Below are positions 37,546 through 46,746 of a stretch of DNA of 64,000 nucleotides, in pieces. The stretch is from positions 2,175,736 to 2,239,735 of the forward strand of contig NZ_JABRXF010000001.1 of assembly GCF_013266695.1 (NCBI RefSeq), given 5' to 3'. Source of the stretch: Hongsoonwoonella zoysiae. GTDB taxonomy: Bacteria > Pseudomonadota > Alphaproteobacteria > Rhizobiales > Stappiaceae. How positions within the stretch are numbered: the first letter of the stretch is position 1; every line of letters starts with the position of its first letter. The position numbers and the translations under genes are program-made. The notes beneath the pieces were generated by a model. The model was not told the DNA's origin. It saw only the letters and a list, made by a program, of their open reading frames with translations, and did not search any database.

Positions 37546-37869
37546 ATGAGCACGTTCGACAGGCGTGAAGAGGCCTTCGAAAACAAATTCGCGCATGACG
37601 AGGAATTGCGCTTCAAGGCGATTGCGCGGCGCAACAAGCTATTGGGCCTCTGGGCGGCTGAAAAGCTCGGCTATGAGGGCGACAAGGTGGAAGAATATGC
37701 GAAATCGGTCGTGCGCGCCGATTTCGAGGAGCCGGGCGACGAGGACGTGTTCCGCAAGGTTCGCGCCGATTTCGACGAAGCCGGCGTGGAACAGTCCGAT
37801 CACCAGATCCGCCGGACGATGCAGGAACTCCTCCAGAAGGCGATCGAGCAGATCCGCACCGAAGGCTGA
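37546..37869 (+). CDS. DUF1476 protein, ATP synthase inhibitor subunit zeta
   Basis: This 107-aa helical, charged protein (STFDRREEAFENKFAHDEEL at the start) is the zeta inhibitor of the alphaproteobacterial F1Fo-ATPase as characterised in Paracoccus. It blocks ATP hydrolysis by wedging into F1. The ATG at 37546 has GCAGGAGA upstream. In many rhizobia it sits next to purC, as here. A terminator follows. Confidence 0.93.
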   Translation: MSTFDRREEAFENKFAHDEELRFKAIARRNKLLGLWAAEKLGYEGDKVEEYAKSVVRADFEEPGDEDVFRKVRADFDEAGVEQSDHQIRRTMQELLQKAIEQIRTEG

Positions 37870-37901
37870 CACCGGCTTTTCCGCGGAGTTATTCTTGAGA
37901 G

Positions 37902-37941
37902 AAGACATCGTCCCTGCATTGGGCGGTGTCTTACTTTTTTT
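37902..37941 (+). terminator. Intrinsic terminator after the DUF1476 gene
   Basis: A 12-bp stem (AAGACATCGTCC with GGGCGGTGTCTT, two G-U pairs) with a 7-base loop, then AC and seven T residues. Confidence 0.85.
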
Positions 37942-38018
37942 GATGTAGCCCTTGCGGGCGTGCCCGGGGCAGGATTTCATTGCTGCCTGCCTTCGCGACT
38001 CATTGGATCCTGGATTTC

Positions 38019-38795
38019 ATGACCGATTCCCGCATTTCGCTTGCAAGCCGGCTTCGCGCCGGTGAGACCGTGGTAACGGCCTGGTCGGCCCTTGCCGCGC
38101 CGATCCTTTCGGAATTGATGGCCCACGCCGGCTACGAGGCGGTGACGCTCGATATGCAGCATGGGCTGCACGACATCGCGTCTGCGCGCGATGCGATCGC
38201 CACGATTATCGCCGCCGGCGCGCATCCGGCCGTCCGTGTTGCCGTCGACGATTTTGCGACGGCCTCGCGCGTGCTCGATTTCGGTGCTGAGGCGGTCATC
38301 ATGCCAATGGTGAATTCCGCCGAGGATGCGATGGCGCTCGTCGCCGCGATGAAATTTCCGCCGCTCGGCGCGCGCAGCTGGGCTCCTCATCATGCCGCGC
38401 GCAGGCTTGGTTATAACGGCTTGCCCGATTATACGGGCCGCGCGAACGAGGAAACGCTCGCCTTTGCCATGGTCGAAACGCCGACCGCGCTTGCCGCGCT
38501 CGACGACATCTTGGACGTGGAGGGGCTGGATGGCATCTATGTGGGTCCAAGCGACCTCAGCTTCACATTGTCCGAAGGCAAGGGTGTCGATCCGACCGGC
38601 AAGGTGGCGATGGACGCAAGCGCTGAAATCGCCGCGCGTGTCAATGCCAAGGGCAAGATCGCGGCGATTTATTGCATGTCGCCGGACCATGCCAAGGCGG
38701 CGATCGGGATGGGATTTCGATTCGTCACGCTCGGCTCGGATGCGGGTTTCATCACCGGAGGCGCGGCTGAGCTGCTGTCGACGTTGGAGGGATAG
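38019..38795 (+). CDS. HpcH/HpaI family aldolase
   Basis: The 258-aa product has the HpcH/HpaI fold, a TIM barrel metal-dependent class II aldolase acting on 4-hydroxy-2-oxo acids to give pyruvate and an aldehyde. Visible features are LDMQHGLHD, AVIMPMVNSAEDA, FAMVETPTALAALDDIL with the metal-binding Glu, and YVGPSDLSF. It resembles the HpaI-type aldolases, but the substrate cannot be told. The ATG at 38019 is preferred; the frame begins at 37980. Confidence 0.88.
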   Translation: MTDSRISLASRLRAGETVVTAWSALAAPILSELMAHAGYEAVTLDMQHGLHDIASARDAIATIIAAGAHPAVRVAVDDFATASRVLDFGAEAVIMPMVNSAEDAMALVAAMKFPPLGARSWAPHHAARRLGYNGLPDYTGRANEETLAFAMVETPTALAALDDILDVEGLDGIYVGPSDLSFTLSEGKGVDPTGKVAMDASAEIAARVNAKGKIAAIYCMSPDHAKAAIGMGFRFVTLGSDAGFITGGAAELLSTLEG

Positions 38796-38829
38796 GGAAG
38801 GCCGATACGCCCTTGGCAGAATGCGCAAT

Positions 38830-38869
38830 AGCCGATGCACCGGTTATCCATCGATGCATCGGCTTTTTT
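38830..38869 (+). terminator. Intrinsic terminator after the aldolase gene
   Basis: AGCCGATGCA and TGCATCGGCT form a perfect 10-bp stem with a 15-base loop, followed by six T residues. Confidence 0.8.
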
Positions 38870-38882
38870 GTAAGGCCATATG

Positions 38883-39626
38883 TCAGATATATCGCGAGAT
38901 AATCTTGGCCATATGCTCCGGGCCATAGACCGGGGGCAGTATCGTCATCAGCTTCGAGTCCGGCCCGATCAGGTAGATGAGGCTGCCGTGCGAATAGATC
39001 GCGCCGCCTTTTTCATCATGGCCGACCACCTGAATGTCGACCTGGAACAGGTCGCGAACCTCGCCAAGCGCCTTTTCGGTGCCTGTAAGGCCAATGATGC
39101 CGGAGTTCCAGCGTGGCAGGTTCTTGCGCATCGCCTCCGGCGTGTCGCGCGCGGGATCGATGGTGATCATCACCGTGTTGAACTTCTGGTTCTGATCTTC
39201 CAGCAATTCCATCGTACGGGCGACATCCGGCATGACGGCGGAGCAGACGGCCTCGCAGCTTGCATATCCGAAGAAGAGCGCCATCGGTTTGCCGGCGAAA
39301 TCGGCCTCGGTCACGCGATTGCCGTTTTGGTCGACAAGGTCGAAGCGCGCCTCGACGTCGATCGGGAAAGGCAGCGCCGGTCCGCCCGGCGGCAGGTCGC
39401 CGCCGTTCGGTTCCGCCGGTTCAAGGCCGGCGACGCGCGGCGTCGGGCTCTTGCCGGATACGCTTTGATCTTCGGCCTTGCCGGCGGGCGCGGAGGAGGC
39501 GGAAGATGTCTTTTCTGCCACCGCACCGGCCGTTACCACCGATCCGGGATCGGTGTCACGGTTGAGCTGATCATGGAGAAATGCGGCCGAGACCCCGAAA
39601 AGCGCGGCCGCAATCCAGCGGATCAT
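38883..39626 (-). CDS. SCO1/SenC family copper-binding protein
   Basis: SCO proteins deliver copper to cytochrome oxidase or act as periplasmic thiol reductases. The 247-aa product has an N-terminal membrane anchor, a long low-complexity linker (Ser/Ala/Pro rich to about residue 85), and a thioredoxin-like domain. That domain carries the copper ligands CEAVC (Cys124, Cys128) and His213 in IYSHGS. Its start overlaps the stop of the upstream gene by four bases (ATGA), tying it to two small Cys-rich exported proteins. Confidence 0.92.
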   Translation of the reverse strand: MIRWIAAALFGVSAAFLHDQLNRDTDPGSVVTAGAVAEKTSSASSAPAGKAEDQSVSGKSPTPRVAGLEPAEPNGGDLPPGGPALPFPIDVEARFDLVDQNGNRVTEADFAGKPMALFFGYASCEAVCSAVMPDVARTMELLEDQNQKFNTVMITIDPARDTPEAMRKNLPRWNSGIIGLTGTEKALGEVRDLFQVDIQVVGHDEKGGAIYSHGSLIYLIGPDSKLMTILPPVYGPEHMAKIISRYI

Positions 39627-40210
39627 TCTGCATTTTCCTCCAGGTACTTCTGGTCGACCTCATGGCCGAGCCCGAAGTAACCGGTCTCTTCGATCTGGGC
39701 CTTGATGGCCGGATCGCGGCGGAACCACGGCCCCTTGCCCTTAGCTTCGGGGTACTTCGCGGACCACACCTTGGTGAATTTGTTGGTCTTGGCGAATTCC
39801 TTGTCCTCGATCGGGCGGATCAACTGGATCTGAAGGAGCTTGGATTCAAGACCGGGCGTGATGTCGCTGTCGCCGACGAGAAGGCCGTCGACTTCGACCA
39901 TCTGATTGCAGTAATTGGCGAGGTCGTAAGTCGCGCCTGAGAAGATCGGCTGGCCGTTCTTGTTGGCGAGGAACATGCGATCATCGTCTTCGCGGATGAC
40001 AACCATCTGCCTGTCGCCGCCACCGCAGTTGTCCGGGCAGTCGCCCGTCAGTGCGCAAACGGCATCCGTGACTTTACCGGTGAAGCGGGCCTTCTCCTCG
40101 CCGAAGAGGTTCCAGGATTTCGCCTGGCTGTTCGCCGAATAGTCGACATCGCCGGCAAACGCCGGGGAAGCGACCAGAATAGCGGCTGCGCTCATGATCA
40201 GTTTTTTCAT
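39623..40210 (-). CDS. Exported Cys-rich protein, partner of the SCO gene (unknown function)
   Basis: This 195-aa protein has a signal peptide (MKKLIMSAAAILVASPAFAG). The mature part has a strand-rich domain with FTGKVTDAVCALTGDCPDNC (Cys52, Cys58, Cys62), a later lone Cys101 (ANYCNQM), and a C-terminal part rich in charged residues and Tyr. The strand pattern G-x-V-x-D suggests an OB-like fold, and a similar pattern is seen in the next gene upstream. The Cys layout suggests metal or disulphide chemistry. It is coupled to the SCO gene by a 4-base overlap. Confidence 0.7.
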   Translation of the reverse strand: MKKLIMSAAAILVASPAFAGDVDYSANSQAKSWNLFGEEKARFTGKVTDAVCALTGDCPDNCGGGDRQMVVIREDDDRMFLANKNGQPIFSGATYDLANYCNQMVEVDGLLVGDSDITPGLESKLLQIQLIRPIEDKEFAKTNKFTKVWSAKYPEAKGKGPWFRRDPAIKAQIEETGYFGLGHEVDQKYLEENAE

Positions 40211-40222
40211 CACGTATGCCCC

Positions 40223-40684
40223 TCACTTGTTCTTCGGTTGGGCGAAGGGCGGCACGAAGCCGAAGTCTTCGTGGTTGGAAAGCACGATGCCTTCGTCGTT
40301 CACAACGTCGTCGACCATGATGTAGTTGATGCCGTCACGCTTGTAGAGCGTGCCGTCGGCGGTGACGCGGTGGGTCTGGACGGAAAGCAGGCTGGTGCCG
40401 TCGGCGACTTCCGTCGTGTCTTTCCATTTCAGGACCATGTAGACAGTGCCGTCGTCGGCCAGGATGCCGACGGGAATGCCGCCTGCCGCGCACCACAAGG
40501 CGCATGTGTGGTGGGCCGTGCCGCGCACGGCATCGGGACCGCCCATTACGCCCGAGAAATAGCACCAGGTATCGATGATTTCTCCGGTAACCTGGACGTG
40601 CTCGCCCTGAGTGCCCTGCGAGGCGGTGGCGGGTACGGCGGCCGCAAAAGCCAAAGCGGCGCCAATGACCAGTTTTTTCAGCAT
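40223..40684 (-). CDS. Exported Cys/His protein, first gene of the SCO unit (unknown function)
   Basis: The 153-aa product has a signal peptide (MLKKLVIGAALAFAAAVPATA). The mature domain has VTGEIIDTWCYFSG followed by HHTCALWCAAGGIPVGIL: Cys41, two His (58, 59), Cys61 and Cys65. These Cys and His residues are set as metal or haem-like ligands. The stretch resembles a domain widespread in exported bacterial proteins, G-x-V-x-D-x-x-C-Y. It lies 12 bases before the next gene and heads a three-gene periplasmic unit ending in SCO. Confidence 0.7.
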   Translation of the reverse strand: MLKKLVIGAALAFAAAVPATASQGTQGEHVQVTGEIIDTWCYFSGVMGGPDAVRGTAHHTCALWCAAGGIPVGILADDGTVYMVLKWKDTTEVADGTSLLSVQTHRVTADGTLYKRDGINYIMVDDVVNDEGIVLSNHEDFGFVPPFAQPKNK

Positions 40685-40934
40685 TGCATTCTCCCCTGAA
40701 TGCTCTTCGTTCTAAACGGACTGCTTTGAGGGTGGGGGAATATGAGTGCACGAACCACTCAAATTTTCGTGGGAAATCCGCGGAGAGACTGATATCCGCT
40801 ACGTAAATTTGTCGTGAGAGGTGTGGCGGGATGCCTGCCGTTTCGAGCGATTTCCTGTCGCCGGATATTCGCAGATGGTAAAATCGGCGCCGGTTTCTTC
40901 ATCCAGCACCCTGTCAGGGAGCAAGGAGGCGGCT

Positions 40935-41588
40935 TTGCCTCGGATCGATTGGGCAATCATCCGGATCGTGGTCCTCGGCGCGTTCGTGGTGGCGAGCGTC
41001 TCTCCGCTTGTGGCTCGGGGGGCGTGCGAAACCATTCTGTTTCCGCAAGGGGAAAAACAGGTCGTGATCGCCGGTGACGCCTTGCCGGACACAGCGATGT
41101 GTTATCTGCTTGAAGGCATCCAGGGCGACGCGCTCCATCTCAGGCTTCTTGGCGTCGGCAATACGATGTTCACGATTGTGGGCGTCATCGATGCGCGCAT
41201 CGATTACCGCTTCCTGATGGAGGCCAGGACCTACGAGATCCGCATAACGCAGATGCTCAAAAGCGCCGATCCAGAACCGTTTCGGCTACGGGTGACGATG
41301 TCGAGCGGTGAGGAGTCGGGCCTGCAATTGCTTCGCGATCCGGTGGCTATCCGTCGCCTGCAATCCGTGCTGGGAACCTTGGGATACGATCCAGGCCCCG
41401 TTGACGGGATATTCGGGCGGAAATCGCGGGCTGCGCTTGCCGAGTTCCTCGAAGAGCATGACATCGGCCTTCCGCCGTTGCCGACGCAAGCTGCGATGCA
41501 AGCCCTGAAGGACACGCTGAACAGGCTCGCCGCACGTCTCGATCAGGCGCAGGCCGAACGAAAAATCAGCCCTAAAGTTCTTTCATGA
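40935..41588 (+). CDS. Exported protein with C-terminal peptidoglycan-binding-like domain
   Basis: The TTG at 40935 has a very good AAGGAGG six bases upstream and gives 217 aa with a signal peptide right at the start (PRIDWAIIRIVVLGAFVVAS). Longer starts would put that peptide deep in the protein. A strand-rich middle domain carries Cys residues (CETILFPQG, AMCYLLEG), and a peptidoglycan-binding-type repeat follows (IRRLQSVLGTLGYDPGPVDG). It ends in a short helix. It probably works in the periplasm. It overlaps the convergent hydrolase gene by 17 bases. Confidence 0.75.
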   Translation: MPRIDWAIIRIVVLGAFVVASVSPLVARGACETILFPQGEKQVVIAGDALPDTAMCYLLEGIQGDALHLRLLGVGNTMFTIVGVIDARIDYRFLMEARTYEIRITQMLKSADPEPFRLRVTMSSGEESGLQLLRDPVAIRRLQSVLGTLGYDPGPVDGIFGRKSRAALAEFLEEHDIGLPPLPTQAAMQALKDTLNRLAARLDQAQAERKISPKVLS

Positions 41589-42120
41589 GGTGGGCGAAGG
41601 CGAGCACGCCTTCCGGCCATGGCCCCTGGCCGCTTTCCGTGTTCAGATGCTTGGCATCGCCGGCGTCGAGCAGTTTCGTACCCCAGTGGCGGGAAAAAAG
41701 CTCGGCCCGCTCGAAGCTGCAGTAAGGGTCTGTGCGGCTTGCCACTTGCCATGCGTGAAAGGGCAGGGGGTCAAGCGGCAGCGGCCCGAAGTGCCGCAGC
41801 TTGATCGGTATTCGCGCGGGATCTTCCACATCCGGGCAGCAGACGAGGAATGCGCCATGCACCTTGCGGGCAATTCGCGGTGCCGCATGCACAACAACTG
41901 CGACGCCCAGCGAATGCGCAACCAGCACCACAGGCCGTGTTGACGCTTCCACCTCTTCAACGAGCCGGTCCACCCAGTCGGCCAGCACCGGCTCGTCCCA
42001 GTCGTCCTGCTCGACCCGGCGAGAGGTGGACATCTTCTCCATCCAGCGCGATTGCCAGTGATCGGGGCCGGAGTTCTGCCAGCCCGGCACGATCAGGACG
42101 TCTGCATCTGCTGCTTTCAT
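41572..42120 (-). CDS. RBBP9/YdeN-type alpha/beta hydrolase
   Basis: The 182-aa product opens with VLIVPGWQNSGPDHWQSRW, the family's start. The nucleophile Ser lies in AHSLG, and the late His in AKHLNTESG. RBBP9/YdeN proteins are small serine hydrolases of unknown substrate. It stands alone, convergent with the peptidoglycan-binding-type gene. Confidence 0.88.
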   Translation of the reverse strand: MKAADADVLIVPGWQNSGPDHWQSRWMEKMSTSRRVEQDDWDEPVLADWVDRLVEEVEASTRPVVLVAHSLGVAVVVHAAPRIARKVHGAFLVCCPDVEDPARIPIKLRHFGPLPLDPLPFHAWQVASRTDPYCSFERAELFSRHWGTKLLDAGDAKHLNTESGQGPWPEGVLAFAHLMKEL

Positions 42121-42169
42121 TGCGTTTTCCGTCGGATATTCATTTACTTTGCCCAGTTTCGGAAAAGTC

Positions 42170-42916
42170 TCAGGACAGCGGTCCGAAGAAGCCGTTTTTC
42201 AATGAGGCTGCCCAGTCGTCGCGGTCGTTTTTCGCCGCCTGCCGCGCGGCGCGGTCCCAATCATATTCGATCATGCGTTCGGTAAAATCCCACTTGCCGC
42301 CCGTTTTCGTTGCGATCGCATAACGGGCATGCGGGCTGCCCGCCCCAATAATATGGTGGTTTGGGTGATCTTCGTCGTAGGACGGCAGTCCGACGCTGCC
42401 CGGATTGAGGATCGTCTGCTGCGTGGATAGCCTGATCAGGCGCGGGATGTGCGTGTGTCCGCAAAAAATCAGCGGTGCGCTTTCGCCTTCCAGCTTTTCG
42501 CGGATTTCGGCTTCCGACGGCAAATGTCCCTTCGGCCCGACGACCTTTTCGGTCAGATAAAGATCATCGTTCGTGGGAGTGGCATGGCAGAGAAAGACTT
42601 CGTCGGAAAGTCTCGCCGTCGCCGGCAGTGCCTGCAGCCACTCCCGGCTAGCGTTGCTCAACAAAGGGAGCGTGAAAGCGTCCGATTCGCCCAGTTCTTC
42701 CTCCGGCAGGTCGAAAAGCTCGCGATCGTGATTGCCGCGGATCGTCAGCCAGTTCTTTTCTATCAGCAGCTGCGCCGTTTCTTCCGGCCAAAGAGCCCCG
42801 GAAACGCAATCGCCAAGGTTCACGATCACGTCGGGCACCTGCGCCCTCAGGTCTTCAAGGACGGCCTCGAGCGCGAGCAGGTTGCCATGAATGTCCGAAA
42901 CAATGGCGATACGCAT
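42170..42916 (-). CDS. Metallophosphoesterase family protein
   Basis: The 248-aa product has the calcineurin-like metal motifs: SDIHGN at residues 7-12, NLGDCVSG, RGNHDRE and a late CGHTHIP. The length and lack of signal peptide fit a small cytoplasmic phosphodiesterase of the YfcE/MJ0936 kind. It follows purB, with the two frames almost touching (purB stop region at 42920). Confidence 0.9.
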   Translation of the reverse strand: MRIAIVSDIHGNLLALEAVLEDLRAQVPDVIVNLGDCVSGALWPEETAQLLIEKNWLTIRGNHDRELFDLPEEELGESDAFTLPLLSNASREWLQALPATARLSDEVFLCHATPTNDDLYLTEKVVGPKGHLPSEAEIREKLEGESAPLIFCGHTHIPRLIRLSTQQTILNPGSVGLPSYDEDHPNHHIIGAGSPHARYAIATKTGGKWDFTERMIEYDWDRAARQAAKNDRDDWAASLKNGFFGPLS

Positions 42917-42919
42917 GTA

Positions 42920-44248
42920 TCAGTTGCTTCCGAATACCCGGCTGAAAATCGTGTCGACCTGCCTGGTGTGATAGTCGAGGTTGAAGCGTGAGCGGATTTC
43001 CTCTTCCGAAAGGGCGGCGCGCACTTCCTTGTCCGACAGCAGCGAATCCAGGAAATCGACCTCCGCGTTGCCGGACGTCTGATAGCTTTCCCAGACCTTC
43101 ATCGCGTTGCGCTGGACGAGGCGGTAGGCATCCTCGCGCGAAACGCCGGCCTGCGTCAGGGCAAGCAGGATGCGCTGCGAATGCACCAGTCCGCCGAGAC
43201 GGTCCATATTGCCGATCATGCGTTCCGGGTAAACGACGAGGTTTTCGACGACTCCCGTCAGCCGCGCCAGCGCGAAGTCGAGCGTGACGGTCGCGTCCGG
43301 GCCGATCATCCGTTCCACGGAAGAGTGCGAGATGTCCCGCTCGTGCCACAGCGCGACGTTCTCCATCGCGGGAAATGCGTAGGAGCGGACCATGCGCGCA
43401 AGGCCGGTCAGGTTTTCCGTCAGTACCGGGTTGCGCTTGTGCGGCATGGCGGATGAGCCTTTTTGACCCTTGGAGAAAAACTCCTCCGCCTCAAGCACTT
43501 CCGTTCGCTGAAGATGGCGGATTTCCGTTGCCAGCCGCTCGATCGACGAGGCGATCACGCCAAGGGTGGCGAAATACATCGCGTGCCTGTCGCGCGGGAT
43601 CACCTGCGTGGAAACGGGCTCGGGCTTCAGGCCCATAGCGGCCGCCACATGTTCCTCGATGCGCGGATCGATATTGGCGAAAGTGCCGACGGCGCCCGAA
43701 ATGGCGCAAGTTGCGATCTCTTCGCGCACGGCGGCAAGGCGCGCCCGGCAGCGGTCGAATTCCGCATAGGCCTGCGCCATTTTCAGGCCGAAGGTTACGG
43801 GTTCCGCGTGAATGCCGTGCGAACGCCCGATGCAGACGGTGTTCTTGTGCTCGAAGGCGCGGTGCTTCAGAGCCGCAAGCAGCGTGTCCATGTCCTTCAG
43901 GAGAAGGTCCGTGGCACGCATGAGCTGGACGTTAAAGCAGGTGTCGAGGACGTCGGACGACGTCATGCCCTGGTGAACGAAACGGGCGTCCGGCCCCACG
44001 ATTTCGGCCAAATGCGTGAGAAAGGCGATCACGTCGTGCTTCGTCTCGCGCTCGATCTCGTCGATGCGCGCGATGTCGAATGTGGCCTTGCCGCCCTTCT
44101 CCCAGATGGTTTTCGCCGCTTCTTTCGGGATGACGCCGAGTTCGGCAAGCGCGTCGCAGGCATGCGCCTCAATTTCGAACCAGATGCGGAATTTCGTCTC
44201 CGGCGACCAGATGGAAACCATCTCGGGTCGCGAATAGCGCGGGATCAT
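42920..44248 (-). CDS. purB: Adenylosuccinate lyase
   Basis: PurB splits SAICAR and adenylosuccinate, giving fumarate, in purine synthesis. The 442-aa product starts MIPRYSRPEMVSIWSPE and has the fumarase-superfamily signature GSSAMPHKRNP, with HQGMTSSDVLDT and SHGIHAEPVTFG. The start at 44248 is the family start; the frame runs further upstream without coding signal. It lies about 5.6 kb from purC. Confidence 0.97.
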   Translation of the reverse strand: MIPRYSRPEMVSIWSPETKFRIWFEIEAHACDALAELGVIPKEAAKTIWEKGGKATFDIARIDEIERETKHDVIAFLTHLAEIVGPDARFVHQGMTSSDVLDTCFNVQLMRATDLLLKDMDTLLAALKHRAFEHKNTVCIGRSHGIHAEPVTFGLKMAQAYAEFDRCRARLAAVREEIATCAISGAVGTFANIDPRIEEHVAAAMGLKPEPVSTQVIPRDRHAMYFATLGVIASSIERLATEIRHLQRTEVLEAEEFFSKGQKGSSAMPHKRNPVLTENLTGLARMVRSYAFPAMENVALWHERDISHSSVERMIGPDATVTLDFALARLTGVVENLVVYPERMIGNMDRLGGLVHSQRILLALTQAGVSREDAYRLVQRNAMKVWESYQTSGNAEVDFLDSLLSDKEVRAALSEEEIRSRFNLDYHTRQVDTIFSRVFGSN

Positions 44249-44361
44249 CGGCGTCGTCCTGTTTTGTCGATCTGTCCCTTGATGGGGCGGGCAGGTTCGC
44301 GCAGGGTCTATCAGAGCCGACACCGGTTCTCAACGCGGCGGATTGGACTTTCGCGCGCGGA

Positions 44362-44817
44362 TCACCCTTTTCGACGGGCGTAAAGGAAGGAGACCGCGAA
44401 AATGAGTGGCAGCGCCACCGGGGTTAGCAGGCGTACGCCCTTGACCCCGAAAATGTAGCCGGAAGATGCCAGGGTGAAGATGATCTCCGTCAGCAGACCA
44501 CGGGAAATATGCGGTTCGTGCCACTGACTGTAGTAGATGCGGAACTGGAGGTAGAACAGTAACGCCGTGATGCCGGCGGTGGCGAGTGTCAGCGCGATGA
44601 ACATCGCCGCGAACCGCGCGCTGGGTTGAGGGCGGTATTTTGCGATGAGGCCTGCGATGCCAAGGGCCATGAGCGCGGCAAGAAAGCCGCCCGCTGAAAA
44701 AAGCGCCACCGCCGCCAGGGAGCGTTCGCTCACGGCATGGCCGCGCCCGATCGTTAGGGCGAAAAAGGCCCCTCCGATCGCCAGTGCCCAGAATATCGCG
44801 AAACCGATCGCCTGCAC
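44362..44817 (-). CDS. Four-helix membrane protein of unknown function
   Basis: Four hydrophobic segments (AIGFAIFWALAIGGAFFAL, ALFSAGGFLAALMALGIAG, FIALTLATAGITALLFYL and a C-terminal helix before ARRKG). The GTG at 44817 with AAGGGGG upstream is chosen. A TTG at 44868 that overlaps the rpe stop is the alternative, which would couple the two genes. No family is recognised. It is cotranscribed with rpe. Confidence 0.6.
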   Translation of the reverse strand: MQAIGFAIFWALAIGGAFFALTIGRGHAVSERSLAAVALFSAGGFLAALMALGIAGLIAKYRPQPSARFAAMFIALTLATAGITALLFYLQFRIYYSQWHEPHISRGLLTEIIFTLASSGYIFGVKGVRLLTPVALPLIFAVSFLYARRKG

Positions 44818-44864
44818 GCCATCCCCCTTGTCTTCGCTCAGGCTCGGGTGGATCGGCGGTTTCG

Positions 44865-45542
44865 TCAAGAATACACGGCTTGCGCGGCGGAGCGGATCGC
44901 CTCGATATTCTCGCGGTATCCGGCGAGCCCATCGCCCTTGAAGACGGCGGAGCCTGCGACCAGCGCATTTGCGCCTGCTTGCGCGACAAGCGGGGCGGTT
45001 TCAGGCGTCACGCCGCCGTCGACCTCCAGGTCGATCGGCCGGTCGCCGATCATCGCCTTGATACGGCTAATCTTTTCAATCTGGGAATGGATGAATTTCT
45101 GGCCGCCGAAACCGGGATTGACGCTCATCACGAGAATGAGGTCGACCATGTCCATGATATATTCGATGTCGCGCTCGTTCGTGCCGGGATTGAGCGAAAC
45201 GCCAGCCTTCTTGCCGAGCGCGCGGATCGCCTGCAGGGAGCGGTGCAGATGCGGGCCCGCTTCGGCATGGACGGTGATGATATCGGCGCCGGCCTTGGCG
45301 AAAGCCTCGATGTAAGGGTCGCACGGCGCGATCATCAGGTGGACGTCGAAGACCTTGTCCGTATGCGGGCGCATCGCCTTGATGACATCGGGGCCGAAGC
45401 TGATGTTCGGCACGAAATGGCCGTCCATGACGTCGAGATGGATCCAGTCGGCGCCCGCCTTGGCCACATCGCTGACCTCCTGGCCGAGTTTCGCGAAATC
45501 GGCGGCTAGAATCGACGGGGCAATGACGAGATCGCGGGGCAT
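44865..45542 (-). CDS. rpe: Ribulose-phosphate 3-epimerase
   Basis: Rpe interconverts ribulose 5-phosphate and xylulose 5-phosphate in the pentose phosphate pathway. The 225-aa product has [31 protein letters not shown] and a second metal/acid region [14 protein letters not shown], then [10 protein letters not shown]. The start at 45542 (MPRDLVI) fits the family. Confidence 0.97.
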   Translation of the reverse strand: MPRDLVIAPSILAADFAKLGQEVSDVAKAGADWIHLDVMDGHFVPNISFGPDVIKAMRPHTDKVFDVHLMIAPCDPYIEAFAKAGADIITVHAEAGPHLHRSLQAIRALGKKAGVSLNPGTNERDIEYIMDMVDLILVMSVNPGFGGQKFIHSQIEKISRIKAMIGDRPIDLEVDGGVTPETAPLVAQAGANALVAGSAVFKGDGLAGYRENIEAIRSAAQAVYS

Positions 45543-45682
45543 CGGGCACACTCCGGGTGGCGGCTGAAGCAAGGATGGACGCGCGCTACCACAGGCATGC
45601 GCAAACAGCAAGCGCAAGCAATCACGGCCTTGGCTCACAAGCTACGTGGCGTGAACCAGACCTGCCGCGTCTCCTCCCAAGC

Positions 45683-46672
45683 CTATTGCCCGGAGGAATG
45701 CGCGTTGGCGGAAAGGGCGGCCGCGGACTGGCGGGCGATCCTCCGTGCCACGGGTCGCAGGAACAGTGGCAGCAGGTAGATCGGCAGTTGTCCGAGGCCG
45801 AAGAATAGCCAGGCAAGATCCGGAACCGCGCCACCCAATGCGGCCACGATCAGGCCCATGTTGCGGTTGCCGACCGCATGGGCCAGCACGAAGGCGTCTT
45901 CGCTGGCCGTTGCGCGGAATATCAGCAGCGTCACGCCCATTTGCGAGAGCGCGATGGCGAATGCGATCACGACCACGCCGATCGTCAACAGCGGGCGCGA
46001 GAGGAAGCTTTCCGCCACGCCGTCCATGACCGCGACGGCGAAGAAGAACAGCAGAACAACGCTGAGCCCGTCGATTTCCGATTTCCAGGAGACGATACGG
46101 TCCGGCCCGGCGATGTGGCGGATGACCCAGGCAAGACCCGCGGTGGCGATGAGCAAGCCGACGAGCCGGACGGCAAGCGAAAGCGAATCGATTGGCAGCG
46201 CGTCGCCAAGAATGACCTCGCCGATGAAGGGGGCGGTGACGGGCGTCGCAAGCATCGCGACGATCAACAGGGCAAGGCTCAAGCCCCCGTTGAGGCCAAG
46301 CAGGGACACGAAGGCCGGTGCCGACATGATCGGCGGTGCCGCGGTCACCAGGAACAGCGCCACGCCGATTGCAGGCGTGGTCTCCAAAATGCCGAGCCCC
46401 TTGACCGTGAAGCCGAGCGCAAGCGGTATGGCCAGCATCATCCACACCACCGCGAGAAGGACGAGCTTCGGGCGGCGCAGCCGTGCCAGAACGTCTATCG
46501 GTGCAACGCGCAAAAACGCCAATACCAGAAGACAGAAAATCGCTTCCTCGACATAAGGGCGCACCAGCGAAGACAGGGGCGGCAGCGCCATTCCCAGGAA
46601 TGCGCTTGCCGCAACGGCGGGCGTGCCGCGATGGCCGAGCCAGCGAAGACCCTGTACTAAGGGTTTGAACAT
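45683..46672 (-). CDS. Bile acid:sodium symporter (BASS)-like transporter
   Basis: The 329-aa product has about ten hydrophobic helices and conserved stretches of the BASS/arsenite-type carrier group (VTAAPPIMSAPAFVSLLG and AHAVGNRNMGLIVAALGG). The pair of repeats carrying small-residue motifs is what binds sodium in this fold. Substrate is unknown. It faces the DadA-like gene on the other strand. Confidence 0.75.
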   Translation of the reverse strand: MFKPLVQGLRWLGHRGTPAVAASAFLGMALPPLSSLVRPYVEEAIFCLLVLAFLRVAPIDVLARLRRPKLVLLAVVWMMLAIPLALGFTVKGLGILETTPAIGVALFLVTAAPPIMSAPAFVSLLGLNGGLSLALLIVAMLATPVTAPFIGEVILGDALPIDSLSLAVRLVGLLIATAGLAWVIRHIAGPDRIVSWKSEIDGLSVVLLFFFAVAVMDGVAESFLSRPLLTIGVVVIAFAIALSQMGVTLLIFRATASEDAFVLAHAVGNRNMGLIVAALGGAVPDLAWLFFGLGQLPIYLLPLFLRPVARRIARQSAAALSANAHSSGQ

Positions 46673-46746
46673 CGTTGCTGATTCTCTCCAGTTGCGGGTT
46701 TCGCCGTCCGGCCGGGTGGCGCAGTATCCGGGAAACGAACGGCAAG

